From positions 1 through 64,000 of the forward strand of contig JBLNDT010000047.1 of the NCBI GenBank assembly GCA_050261915.1: a stretch of DNA of 64,000 bases, given 5' to 3'. Numbering within the stretch: the first letter of the stretch is position 1; every line of letters starts with the position of its first letter. Positions 41,813 to 49,847 of this stretch are shown one piece after another. The notes under the pieces are model-generated. The model saw nothing but the letters and a program-made list of their open reading frames with translations. It was not told the DNA's origin and searched no databases. A program made the position numbers and the translations under genes. This DNA is from UBA699 sp050261915 (lineage in GTDB: Bacteria; Bacillota; Clostridia; Clostridiales; Clostridiaceae).

Positions 41813-42946
41813 ATGAAACATCACGGTTACTGTCCAGATTACAAATTTGCTTTAGATCCCATTGAATTTAATAAATATACAAATAAGAAATTATTACAAT
41901 ATTGCTTAGGTGCAGTATTATATATGCCGGCTACCAAAGACTATTCAAAAGTTATTCTAGATAATAAATTCCCTGGGCTCACATCTATGGTTGTTTGTTT
42001 TGAAGATGCTATTCCTGCAGAAGACTTGAAAAAGGCTGAAGAAAATGCCCTGAAAAATTTGGAGATTTTATGCCAAGAGGCTTCATTAGGCAATATAGAA
42101 TGGAACAGGGTTCCCCTTATATTTTTCAGGCCTCGTTCCCCTGAACAGTTTGTTTATTTTTCTGAAAAACTGAATTGTGAATATATGAAATTTTTAACTG
42201 GTTTCGCATTTCCAAAGTTTTCAGTTGCTAACGGGAATCAATATTTAGATCAGCTTCGATGCATAAAAGATAAGTTTAATGAAGTATTATATTGTATGCC
42301 AATACTTGAAAGCGAACAAATTGCATTTAAGGAAACCAGATTAAATGAATTGCTTGGGATAAGAAATTTGGTTGAGCAGCATATTGACCTGATTTTAAAT
42401 ATGCGGGTAGGTGCTACAGATTTATCATCTTATTTTGGAGTAAGGAGAGGAATGAATTACTCTATCTATGATATTCTTCCTGTAAAGGACTGCATAAGTG
42501 ATATTTTAAATATATTTACAAGAGACGATAATTATGTTGTTTCTGCACCGGTATGGGAATACTTTGGTTCAAATATAGGGAGAGATTTTAAAAAGTTTAA
42601 TGGCAGTATACAGCAAAAGATTCTAAAAAGAAGTCCTGTTGTAAATGACACTATAGATGGATTATTAAGGGAAGTAATAATAGATAAAGCTAATGGATTT
42701 ATTGGAAAAACAATAATACACCCGTCACACATAAAATATGTTAACTCAATGCAAACTGTATTGAAGGAAGAGTATGTAGATGCAATGCAGATTTTAAAGA
42801 TTTCTGGCGGTGTGGTTAAAAGTCCTTATGCAAATAAAATGAATGAAATTAATCCTCATAGGCACTGGGCTGATAAGATTTGCTTACGGGCACAGGCATA
42901 TGGTGTAATCGATAATGAGTGTGAATTTTTGAAGTTATTTTCATAA
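41813..42946 (+). CDS. HpcH/HpaI-CitE-type C-C bond lyase (PF15617-like)
   Basis: 377 aa TIM-barrel lyase of the CitE type: ACFED-like VVCFEDAIP at residues ~60-68, LIFFRPRSPEQF, ILESEQIAFKE and NMRVGATDLSSYFG, and a C-terminal KTIIHPSHIKYVN. The set matches the C-C_Bond_Lyase family that co-occurs with ATP-grasp enzymes in tellurite-resistance-like (Ter) gene clusters. No terD, HAD or PRTase genes are in this window. Substrate unknown. GGGGGAGG site. Confidence 0.82.
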   Translation: MKHHGYCPDYKFALDPIEFNKYTNKKLLQYCLGAVLYMPATKDYSKVILDNKFPGLTSMVVCFEDAIPAEDLKKAEENALKNLEILCQEASLGNIEWNRVPLIFFRPRSPEQFVYFSEKLNCEYMKFLTGFAFPKFSVANGNQYLDQLRCIKDKFNEVLYCMPILESEQIAFKETRLNELLGIRNLVEQHIDLILNMRVGATDLSSYFGVRRGMNYSIYDILPVKDCISDILNIFTRDDNYVVSAPVWEYFGSNIGRDFKKFNGSIQQKILKRSPVVNDTIDGLLREVIIDKANGFIGKTIIHPSHIKYVNSMQTVLKEEYVDAMQILKISGGVVKSPYANKMNEINPHRHWADKICLRAQAYGVIDNECEFLKLFS

Positions 42947-42948
42947 AA

Positions 42949-42973
42949 AACAGCCACAATTAAAGTGGCTGTT
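42949..42973. terminator. Bidirectional terminator
   Basis: AACAGCCAC (42949-42957) with GTGGCTGTT (42965-42973), T/A-rich flanks, between the lyase gene and the converging OsmC gene. Confidence 0.88.
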
Positions 42974-42977
42974 AAAA

Positions 42978-43400
42978 TTATATTAGATTCCAGCTGAAAG
43001 TTATGTCCACATTGTTTTTAACCATGTTCCAAACCGGACAAATACTTTCTTTTGAAATATTTAAGGCTTTTTCTATTTCATCATCACTGGTGTTTTCAGA
43101 TTGAAGCTGGAAAACAAGGTGTATATTTTTAAAATATGTGGGATGTTCTTCCCTTCGTTCTCCTTCTGCAGTTACCTCCAAACCAGAAATATGCTTTCCC
43201 ATTTTTCTAAGTAAAGATAAAAGAGAAGTTCCGCTGCAGGTAGCAAGGCTTATAAGAAATAGCTCCAGCGAAGTATATCCCTCCCCGTCTCCTACCGGCT
43301 TAACATAGTCCACTATTACCTTTGGATTGTCCCTGGAAACCCCAGAGAATTTAACCTTATCATTTATCAAGGTTGCAGTTGCTGTTAATTTATTACTCAT
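42978..43400 (-). CDS. OsmC-family protein
   Basis: 140 aa. It shows the OsmC fold with YTSLELFLISLATCSGTSLL (first Cys) and NISKESICPVWNM (second Cys), the pair that reduces organic hydroperoxides in OsmC/Ohr proteins. The sequence is nearer the YhfA/OsmC branch than Ohr. AGGAGG site. Confidence 0.88.
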   Translation of the reverse strand: MSNKLTATATLINDKVKFSGVSRDNPKVIVDYVKPVGDGEGYTSLELFLISLATCSGTSLLSLLRKMGKHISGLEVTAEGERREEHPTYFKNIHLVFQLQSENTSDDEIEKALNISKESICPVWNMVKNNVDITFSWNLI

Positions 43401-43466
43401 ATAAAAAACCTCCTGTTATTTTAATATATATACTTAGATACTAAAAAAAACAAAAGGTCACAAAAT

Positions 43467-44246
43467 TTAAGATAATATTTTCAGTGACTTTTCCGATATA
43501 ATGTTTTTCATTTTTTTTATAAAATCTTCCCCTGTATTCATCTTTGGATATTTGTCGTAAAGAAATACCAGCCGTTCTAAAAAGCTCATTTCCTTTTTAA
43601 AAATACTTGTATAATCAAGCTCCTTGTCCAAATCAATTTCAAGTATCATATCCATTTTATTGTTTGCTACTGCATATGCAACCCAGTTTTTGCATTGACA
43701 GGGACTGTTAGGGTTTATATAGGAACACTTGTCCTCCATATTTTCCTTCATACGTAGCCTTGCTCTGTAAACATTTGTTTTTACTGCCCCTGCTGAGATA
43801 TCCATTATATTTGAAACCTCCTGGCAGGAAAGTCCAAGGAGCACCTGAAGCACAAAAGCTGTACGCTGCTTTATAGGCATGCACTTTAAGAAAAGCTGAA
43901 GACACTGTTCCCGCATACAGTTCAACATAACCTCATTTTCCACAGGTTCATAGTACTTCATCTTTTCAAAAAATTCCTCTTTTGTCATATCAAATCTTGG
44001 TGCAATATCATACACTGGAAGCCTTTTAAGCTTTTTCATGCTTTTATAGGCACAATTTGTTACTATTGTGTACAGCCATGTTCCAACCTGACTTTCGTTT
44101 CGGAATTTTGGATATGCCTTATAGGCATTTAAAAATGCCTCCTGAAGTATATCCTCTGCTTCTTCCCTGCTGCCCATTAGACGGTATGCAAGCTTATACA
44201 GCCTTTCATAATGAACTTCATATATTTGTTCAAAACTTAACTCCAT
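43467..44246 (-). CDS. ECF-type RNA polymerase sigma factor with C-terminal extension
   Basis: 259 aa. Region 2 (AYRLMGSREEAEDILQEAFLNAY, GTWLYTIVTNCAY) and region 4 (LLGLSCQEVSNIMDISAGAVKTNVYRAR) are clear. After residue ~168 an extra domain with KCSYINPNSPCQCKNW follows, a Cys-rich tail seen in some clostridial ECF factors. No anti-sigma gene with a zinc finger is adjacent. Last gene of an operon with EcsC and two lipoproteins. Confidence 0.87.
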   Translation of the reverse strand: MELSFEQIYEVHYERLYKLAYRLMGSREEAEDILQEAFLNAYKAYPKFRNESQVGTWLYTIVTNCAYKSMKKLKRLPVYDIAPRFDMTKEEFFEKMKYYEPVENEVMLNCMREQCLQLFLKCMPIKQRTAFVLQVLLGLSCQEVSNIMDISAGAVKTNVYRARLRMKENMEDKCSYINPNSPCQCKNWVAYAVANNKMDMILEIDLDKELDYTSIFKKEMSFLERLVFLYDKYPKMNTGEDFIKKMKNIISEKSLKILS

Positions 44247-44258
44247 AAAACCACCCCA

Positions 44259-44987
44259 TCAATTATTAATTGGCTTAAATATCCTCATTCGGTATGCGTT
44301 CATTGCTGTTAAACCGAGCTTATCCACTAGTTTGTAATTTGCTATAGCACCAACAGGAGCCCCTATTACCGGAACAAGCTGAAGCATTTTCGCTATATCA
44401 ATATAATCCCTGTATTCCTGCTGAAAGCTTCTCCAGTCAAATAGCTCCATATTATCCGGAAGATATTTTGCATAAGCTTCCCAGTCTGATATTTTTTCAA
44501 AAACCTCTTTCCTTTTTTTATCACTTGAAAATGCTATTTCAAAAATATGAAGTATATATAATCGTTCCTTATAACTATTTACATTATACCCATAGGCACT
44601 TGCTATCTGAAACAGCAATTTTAGTTTAAGACTCAGAAGAATTGGAAAATCCGCCATACCTATAATCAATCCCCCTGCCCCGGTGCCTGCTCCCGTGAGC
44701 ATTGCAGTTTTTTTATAATTATCTATATATTTTTTTACCAGTTTTTCTCTCACGTACAAGGTGCCCTTTTCAGGTGATTCTTTTGTGGTAAGAATGGATC
44801 CTTCTATAACAAGCTTAACCATTTTCTTTATGGTTTCCGTTATGGTTTCCTGAACTTTTAATGGGATTATACTGCTTATCTTATTTTGTATAGATTTCGA
44901 TGCAGTTTCGAAACTTGAGGGCTCTTGAAGCATTTTCTTTTTCCATTCCAGCATTTCCTTTAAAGCTTTATTTTCATAACTATCCAT
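44259..44987 (-). CDS. EcsC family protein
   Basis: 242 aa. The core GAGTGAGGLIIGMADFPIL and LKLLFQIASAYGYNVNS is typical of EcsC family proteins, which have a hydrophobic central pair of segments. The family is linked by name to ABC transport in Bacillus, but its role is unresolved. 12 bp separate it from the sigma factor gene. Confidence 0.84.
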   Translation of the reverse strand: MDSYENKALKEMLEWKKKMLQEPSSFETASKSIQNKISSIIPLKVQETITETIKKMVKLVIEGSILTTKESPEKGTLYVREKLVKKYIDNYKKTAMLTGAGTGAGGLIIGMADFPILLSLKLKLLFQIASAYGYNVNSYKERLYILHIFEIAFSSDKKRKEVFEKISDWEAYAKYLPDNMELFDWRSFQQEYRDYIDIAKMLQLVPVIGAPVGAIANYKLVDKLGLTAMNAYRMRIFKPINN

Positions 44988-45015
44988 TTTATATTCCTTT
45001 CTCTAATTTAAGTTT

Positions 45016-46425
45016 TTATTTGTATAAGGACACATTTTCATACCCTAATTTATCAAAAGGTATGGTGAAATAATTTTGAAACTGCTTTCTTCCGGCTATA
45101 TTAAGATAAACAGTAACACTGTCCTCGCTAAAGTAAAAATTATCTTCTGAAAGTTTACTTATATCTACTGTTTTAAAGGTATAATCATCTTTATTTGTTA
45201 AAAGAGCATCAGAAATTGCCTTTTTGTAATTAAAGCCCTCTGTAAAAACATCCTTAAGCTTCATAACATGGTTCTTTATAAGATTATAATTTAAATACCT
45301 TCTTACTTCATTTTCACTGGCTTTTTCATTTAAATTGTCCAAAACCATTATACTGATATAGCCTCCTGCATTCATCCCCACACTGATAGTATGACCTAAA
45401 CTTCCATACCAATTATCCTTTGAGGCTTGTGCTCTAGCTCTAAACCCATTAATATCCTGAGTTCCTTTGACAAAACTATCAAAGAGCTGTTTTGTTTCAA
45501 TGCTTTCAAGGTTATTGAATTCTCCATTTTCCACGCTAATATCATAATTTGATTTAGATTCACGAATAAAACTGTTTATCTTAAATTCAACTTGATTTTG
45601 AAGAAGCTGCTTTCTAGGGTGTTTTTCAAAAATATTTGGTTTTCCCTGGTAGTATCGGTCAAAGATAGCAAGATAAGGCCCTGAGTCTTTTAGCGGGATT
45701 GTTATGAAATTTGGATTTTCTCTAGCTGCAAATTCACTGTTTTTCTCATCAAGAATTATTCTGACCCCATATAAATCAAAGGAAAAGCTCTGTTCATTAC
45801 TTATTCCCTTGAAAGGTCCTGTCATAATATTCCCTTCAGGATCATCATAATTGTTTTTAATAATGTATAGAGTTATGAAATCATTTATGAACTTTTCATA
45901 ATTGCTGTTCTCTATGAAAAGATCCTTAAGAGAAAGTAAACTCCCTGTATTTAATTCATATCCAACTGATTTGATTTTTTGCTTTGGCAGAGGAATTGAC
46001 TTTGATACTATATCCATATTTGCATAATATTCTACAAATATAACATTATTGCAGTTATAAGTAATATAAGCACTGTTGCTTTCCCCTGTAACTGTATATG
46101 GACTAAGTGAGCTATCTGTCATTACCTGAGTTTCCAAATCCTTAAGATTTTGTTCCATGGTATTTAAAATACTACTGTTAATCTTTTCTTGAAGCTCCTT
46201 ATTTAACATGCCGTGAATAATAGGGTATGATTTTTCAACATTTACTCCGTTTTCCTTTACAGTTAAATGCTTAGTTTCATCTTGAAGACTGTTTGTATAA
46301 ATAAATCTTCTTTCATTAAAGGGTTCAACATTTAGATTCTCTGTGTTTTTTTCTGCAGTTTTATTTGCTTTACTGCAGCCTGCAAATAATAACAAAACTA
46401 TCAATAAAATTGAGAGCTTCTTCAT
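45016..46425 (-). CDS. Lipoprotein with DUF4163/DUF3298 domains
   Basis: 469 aa. Lipobox LFAGCS at residue ~17. Two copies of the DUF4163-DUF3298 arrangement seem present: YPIIHGMLNKELQEKIN to VRIILDEKN (~65-235), and SVENGEFNNLESIETKQLF to VYLNIAGRKQF (~290-455). These domains are related to anti-sigma-V (RsiV) lysozyme-binding modules. The ATG of this gene overlaps the upstream stop (ATGA), giving tight coupling. Confidence 0.78.
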   Translation of the reverse strand: MKKLSILLIVLLLFAGCSKANKTAEKNTENLNVEPFNERRFIYTNSLQDETKHLTVKENGVNVEKSYPIIHGMLNKELQEKINSSILNTMEQNLKDLETQVMTDSSLSPYTVTGESNSAYITYNCNNVIFVEYYANMDIVSKSIPLPKQKIKSVGYELNTGSLLSLKDLFIENSNYEKFINDFITLYIIKNNYDDPEGNIMTGPFKGISNEQSFSFDLYGVRIILDEKNSEFAARENPNFITIPLKDSGPYLAIFDRYYQGKPNIFEKHPRKQLLQNQVEFKINSFIRESKSNYDISVENGEFNNLESIETKQLFDSFVKGTQDINGFRARAQASKDNWYGSLGHTISVGMNAGGYISIMVLDNLNEKASENEVRRYLNYNLIKNHVMKLKDVFTEGFNYKKAISDALLTNKDDYTFKTVDISKLSEDNFYFSEDSVTVYLNIAGRKQFQNYFTIPFDKLGYENVSLYK

Positions 46426-47327
46426 TTTAACACCCTCAGTGGTACATAACCGCTTTTTTCTGCTAGTTTTTGACCATCATCACTTAAAATCCACTTTAAA
46501 AGCTTTCTTGAATTTGAATCCTCAGGTGATTTTTTGTTTAATACAGCATAATAGGCACTGGTAAAAGGATAGGAGCTGCTTATTATATTTTTATTATTTG
46601 GCTCAACATTGTTTATCTTTAAAAATTTAATTGTATCCTTGCTGTACATGGAATTTGCATAATAGTAAACAGAGTACCCAATTGCCCTGTCTGAATTGTC
46701 ATAGGATGCAATATCTTCAATGAGTCCTTCCATTTCAGTTGGCTTTAATTCCTTTGGTGCATCCGCCATTTTCAGTCCCTTCATAACTTGATTTTCCATT
46801 AAGGTCTGGCTTCCTGAATTTTCTGGTCTTTGATATGCTATTATTTCCTTGTCATCTCCTCCAACCTCTTTCCAGTTCTTTATCTTTCCCTGATATATAT
46901 CCTGAAGCTGTTGTACAGTAAGATTGTCTACCGGATTTGCTTTATTTACAAGAAATACAAAGGCCTCCTTCACAATTGGAACAACTTCAAGCTCTACCCC
47001 CTTATCCTTAGCAAGCTTTAATTCATCCGCAGAAGGTTCTGTAACAAAAATAATATCTGCTTTTCCATCAATTAGATTTACGTATGCATTATGAGTGGTA
47101 TTATGCTTTATATACTTTTCCGCATCTTCTTTACTCAGTGAAAGAAGTTCCTTTGCAATATCCTGGGATAAAGGTATGGTAGCTGTGGAACCGTCTACCT
47201 TTGGATAGGTTTCCTTAGTAAATTCAGGCTTTATATTTTCTGCTCCCTGTTTTTTTTCTGGTGTACAGCCTGAAAATACAGCAATTGTTATCAAACAAAC
47301 ACTTAATAAAAGAAGTTTCCTTTTCAT
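46422..47327 (-). CDS. PstS-like phosphate-binding lipoprotein
   Basis: 301 aa. Lipobox VFSGCT at residue ~21. A periplasmic-binding type 2 fold with DGSTATIPLSQ, KIKNWKEVGGDDKEIIAYQRPENSGSQTLME (in parts) and GYSVYYYANSMY, the phosphate-binding family pattern. No pstC, pstA or pstB is nearby, so it may have a signalling role. Overlaps the next lipoprotein by 4 nt. Confidence 0.82.
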   Translation of the reverse strand: MKRKLLLLSVCLITIAVFSGCTPEKKQGAENIKPEFTKETYPKVDGSTATIPLSQDIAKELLSLSKEDAEKYIKHNTTHNAYVNLIDGKADIIFVTEPSADELKLAKDKGVELEVVPIVKEAFVFLVNKANPVDNLTVQQLQDIYQGKIKNWKEVGGDDKEIIAYQRPENSGSQTLMENQVMKGLKMADAPKELKPTEMEGLIEDIASYDNSDRAIGYSVYYYANSMYSKDTIKFLKINNVEPNNKNIISSSYPFTSAYYAVLNKKSPEDSNSRKLLKWILSDDGQKLAEKSGYVPLRVLK

Positions 47328-47362
47328 TTTTCTTCCCCCCTAATATACTAGGTTCCCTTATA

Positions 47363-47391
47363 AAAAATCCCTGAAACCAATGGTCTCAAGG
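47363..47391 (-). terminator. Terminator of the HAD gene
   Basis: On the minus strand a 10-bp stem with two G-U pairs (CCTTGAGACC with GGTTTCAGGG) and a 3-nt loop is followed by ATTTTTTATA. Confidence 0.78.
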
Positions 47392-47397
47392 AGTCCT

Positions 47398-48051
47398 CTA
47401 TAATATAAATTTTTTAAAAGATTCTACTGTTGAAAAGTAATAATCTGAATTTGTTTTCATAAAATCCTTTATTTCAGGTATAATGTGAGACCAGCCTGCT
47501 GCTGCAAATGTTATGTTGCAGCTCCTGGCCATATCCAGCCCTGGCTTAGAATCATCCAGCATAAGAAGTTCGTGATTATTAAAATTGAACCTTTTCATTA
47601 TTTCTATTATTGGATATGGATTTGGTTTTCGCTTTTCCTCCTCCAGCTCCCATCCAAAAATTAAATCCGGGCTAAAACCGCAATTGTGCTGATAATCCCT
47701 AATTATCTGACTGTTTTCAGAATGAGAAACCACACAAATAATCCCGCCAGCATTTTTATACTCGAATAAAAAATCTGAAAAACCAGGATAAAATTCAGGA
47801 ATTCTTGTGCTGGTATAATTTTTCCATATTTTATATTGATAATCCTGCTCTTCCTTGTTTAACTTTAAAATATCCCTGCAAAGTTCAGAAAACCCTGGTT
47901 TAAAGCAGTACAAAACAAATTGTTCCAAGGTCATAGGATCCATATCCGGTCTTAATACCTTAAGCGCTTCTATAAATGATGGATAATGGATATCAGGGGT
48001 ACTTCGAACTGCTGTATCGTCATGATCAAGAATCAAACATGGATACTTCAT
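47398..48051 (-). CDS. HAD-superfamily hydrolase
   Basis: 217 aa from the ATG at 48049-48051. Motif I is LDHDDTAV (DxDxT), motif II VVSHSEN, motif III Lys in EEEKRKPNP and motif IV LMLDDSKPG. A beta-phosphoglucomutase/phosphoglycolate phosphatase-like cap is inserted after motif I. Substrate unknown. Overlaps closely (17 bp gap) with the flavin-binding gene upstream. Confidence 0.85.
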   Translation of the reverse strand: MKYPCLILDHDDTAVRSTPDIHYPSFIEALKVLRPDMDPMTLEQFVLYCFKPGFSELCRDILKLNKEEQDYQYKIWKNYTSTRIPEFYPGFSDFLFEYKNAGGIICVVSHSENSQIIRDYQHNCGFSPDLIFGWELEEEKRKPNPYPIIEIMKRFNFNNHELLMLDDSKPGLDMARSCNITFAAAGWSHIIPEIKDFMKTNSDYYFSTVESFKKFIL

Positions 48052-48068
48052 ATTATCCCTCCGCAAAA

Positions 48069-48536
48069 TTACTTGTGATCTTTTCCTGTAAAGCTGTTGG
48101 AAGTGATTTTAAATACAGCCACAGAACCAGCCATTTTATCATCAAAGGTGAAATCCATTCCTGTCTGGTGTTTCATTAATATACTCAAAGCCCTTTTCTT
48201 TTCTTCTGCCTCTTCGATAAATTCAGCCTTTCCATTTCCTATTATGCTTTTAAAGCTGTAACCATAACCACAGGCAGTATCAGCTGTAATAAGACTGTGT
48301 TCACAATCCATTTCAAAGCAAACACTGTTATTTTCCATGATTGCAGAAATTTTTCTGCCTTCCTTTGCACTATGGAAGTACAAAACAAGCTCATTGTTTT
48401 CAAAACTATATCCAAAATTTAAAGGAACTATATAAAGACCATCTTTATCCTTCATACCTACTCTGCAAACCTTGCATTTGTCCAGTACTTTAAGCATTTC
48501 AGCCATATCGGTTATTTCCCTGTCTTTTCTTCTCAT
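48069..48536 (-). CDS. Pyridoxamine 5'-phosphate oxidase-related flavin-binding protein (NimA-like)
   Basis: 155 aa split-barrel fold with CRVGMKDKDGLYIVPLNFGY and ELVLYFHSAKEGRK, and VCFEMDCEHSL, as in the NimA/Pnpox-like group that uses FMN or haem. Some members reduce nitro compounds, but function cannot be fixed here. Confidence 0.85.
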   Translation of the reverse strand: MRRKDREITDMAEMLKVLDKCKVCRVGMKDKDGLYIVPLNFGYSFENNELVLYFHSAKEGRKISAIMENNSVCFEMDCEHSLITADTACGYGYSFKSIIGNGKAEFIEEAEEKKRALSILMKHQTGMDFTFDDKMAGSVAVFKITSNSFTGKDHK

Positions 48537-48611
48537 ATTATCATACTCCTTTAATTCATATCCTGTAATAATATTCTACAAATCACATATATTATCCTTC
48601 AAGTAAAAAGA

Positions 48612-48637
48612 AAAAACATACCTTTTGGCATGTTTTA
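48612..48637 (-). terminator. Terminator of the small extracellular-domain gene
   Basis: AAAACAT.CC pairs with GG.ATGTTTT around TTTT with one mismatch, followed by T on the minus strand; it overlaps the stop at 48635. Confidence 0.65.
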
Positions 48638-49039
48638 CTTTGTTATAGGAGTTTTATCAGTGGCAGATTTTTGTGGAACCTGATCACATTTTACAGTAAG
48701 CTTATTTTCTATATATTCATTTTTAGGGTTTTCATCTACTGAATAGGCTTTAGTTATATATGCATACTTACCTGCCTTAAGGGTTCCTATATTCCAGGTA
48801 AGCCCTCCAGCAGAGTCTTTTGCAGAGACTGCAGTTAAATCCACATCCCCTGCATTGAAAACAATATAATTGTATGTAAAAACACTCCCTGGTTTAACTG
48901 TATCCTTATCCGGATTTATAAAAATATAAAGTTTTTCATTTGAAACATTTTTATATGGATAGTATGAATAACCTCCAAAGAAGCTGACTGCAGCAGTTAT
49001 AATAATGGTTAGCAAAACTCCAACTATATTCTTTTTCAT
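48635..49039 (-). CDS. Membrane-anchored extracellular Ig-like (DUF11/CARDB-type) protein
   Basis: 134 aa. An anchor helix (~5-22) precedes one beta-sandwich with KPGSVFTYNYIVFNAGDVDL and LTWNIGTLKAGKYAYI, the pattern of DUF11-type repeats used in surface proteins. Function unknown. 24 bp downstream of truA. Confidence 0.65.
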   Translation of the reverse strand: MKKNIVGVLLTIIITAAVSFFGGYSYYPYKNVSNEKLYIFINPDKDTVKPGSVFTYNYIVFNAGDVDLTAVSAKDSAGGLTWNIGTLKAGKYAYITKAYSVDENPKNEYIENKLTVKCDQVPQKSATDKTPITK

Positions 49040-49062
49040 AAGGTATCTCCTTTAAACCAAAT

Positions 49063-49800
49063 TTAATATTCTATATATTTAAGGCACAAGCCCTTAGCCT
49101 GGGCTATTGGACCTGCTTCCGACCTTTTCTTTTCATTTAATATTTTCTCTACGTCTTTAGGTGTAAGTTCACCTTTTCCAGCTTCCATAAGAGTTCCAGC
49201 TATTATTCTTACCATGTTCAGCATGAAGCTGTTTCCATTTACCTCTATTTCAATAAGCCCTTCATTTTCTATAATGTTTATGTAGTTAATTGTTCTATCT
49301 GTAGATTTTGTATTTGTTTTCAAACTTGTAAAGCTTTGAAAATCATGAGTACCAATTAACTTTTCTGCAGCCTTTTTCATTTTTTCTATATCTAACTTAA
49401 CATCTGAATGGTAAACATACTTTCGATTGAAAACATTTCTAAACCTGGTGTTGTTTATTTTGTATACGTAGGTTTTTGATTTTGCCTTATATCTTGCATG
49501 AAATCTTTCTCCGGTGTCCTTCATGGACTTTACTACAATATCTTCTGGCAGATATTCATATAAATACTCCAGCATTGCATCAGTTGTAAGATTGCTTTCA
49601 GTGTGGAAATTTGCAATATAGTTTTCAGCATGGACTCCAGAGTCGGTTCTTCCACAACCTATGACCTGAATCTCTTCCCCTGTCATTTTGGATAGTACAT
49701 TTTCAATTTTTTCCTGAACTGTTGAGATGCCTTCCTTTTGCTTCTGCCACCCCTTATATCTGGTTCCGTCAAAATCAATTGCCATTTTCAAATTTCTCAT
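49063..49800 (-). CDS. truA: tRNA pseudouridine(38-40) synthase
   Basis: 245 aa. FDGTRYKGWQKQ, the catalytic Asp in GCGRTDSGVHA and the C-terminal GNSFMLNMVRIIAGTL motifs are intact. It modifies U38-U40 of tRNA anticodon arms. The ATG at 49798-49800 is 9 nt from GAGG; earlier ATGs abut the site. Confidence 0.95.
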   Translation of the reverse strand: MRNLKMAIDFDGTRYKGWQKQKEGISTVQEKIENVLSKMTGEEIQVIGCGRTDSGVHAENYIANFHTESNLTTDAMLEYLYEYLPEDIVVKSMKDTGERFHARYKAKSKTYVYKINNTRFRNVFNRKYVYHSDVKLDIEKMKKAAEKLIGTHDFQSFTSLKTNTKSTDRTINYINIIENEGLIEIEVNGNSFMLNMVRIIAGTLMEAGKGELTPKDVEKILNEKKRSEAGPIAQAKGLCLKYIEY

Positions 49801-49847
49801 TTTCATCATCCTCAATTATCTTTATTTTCTATACCAATATAATACCC

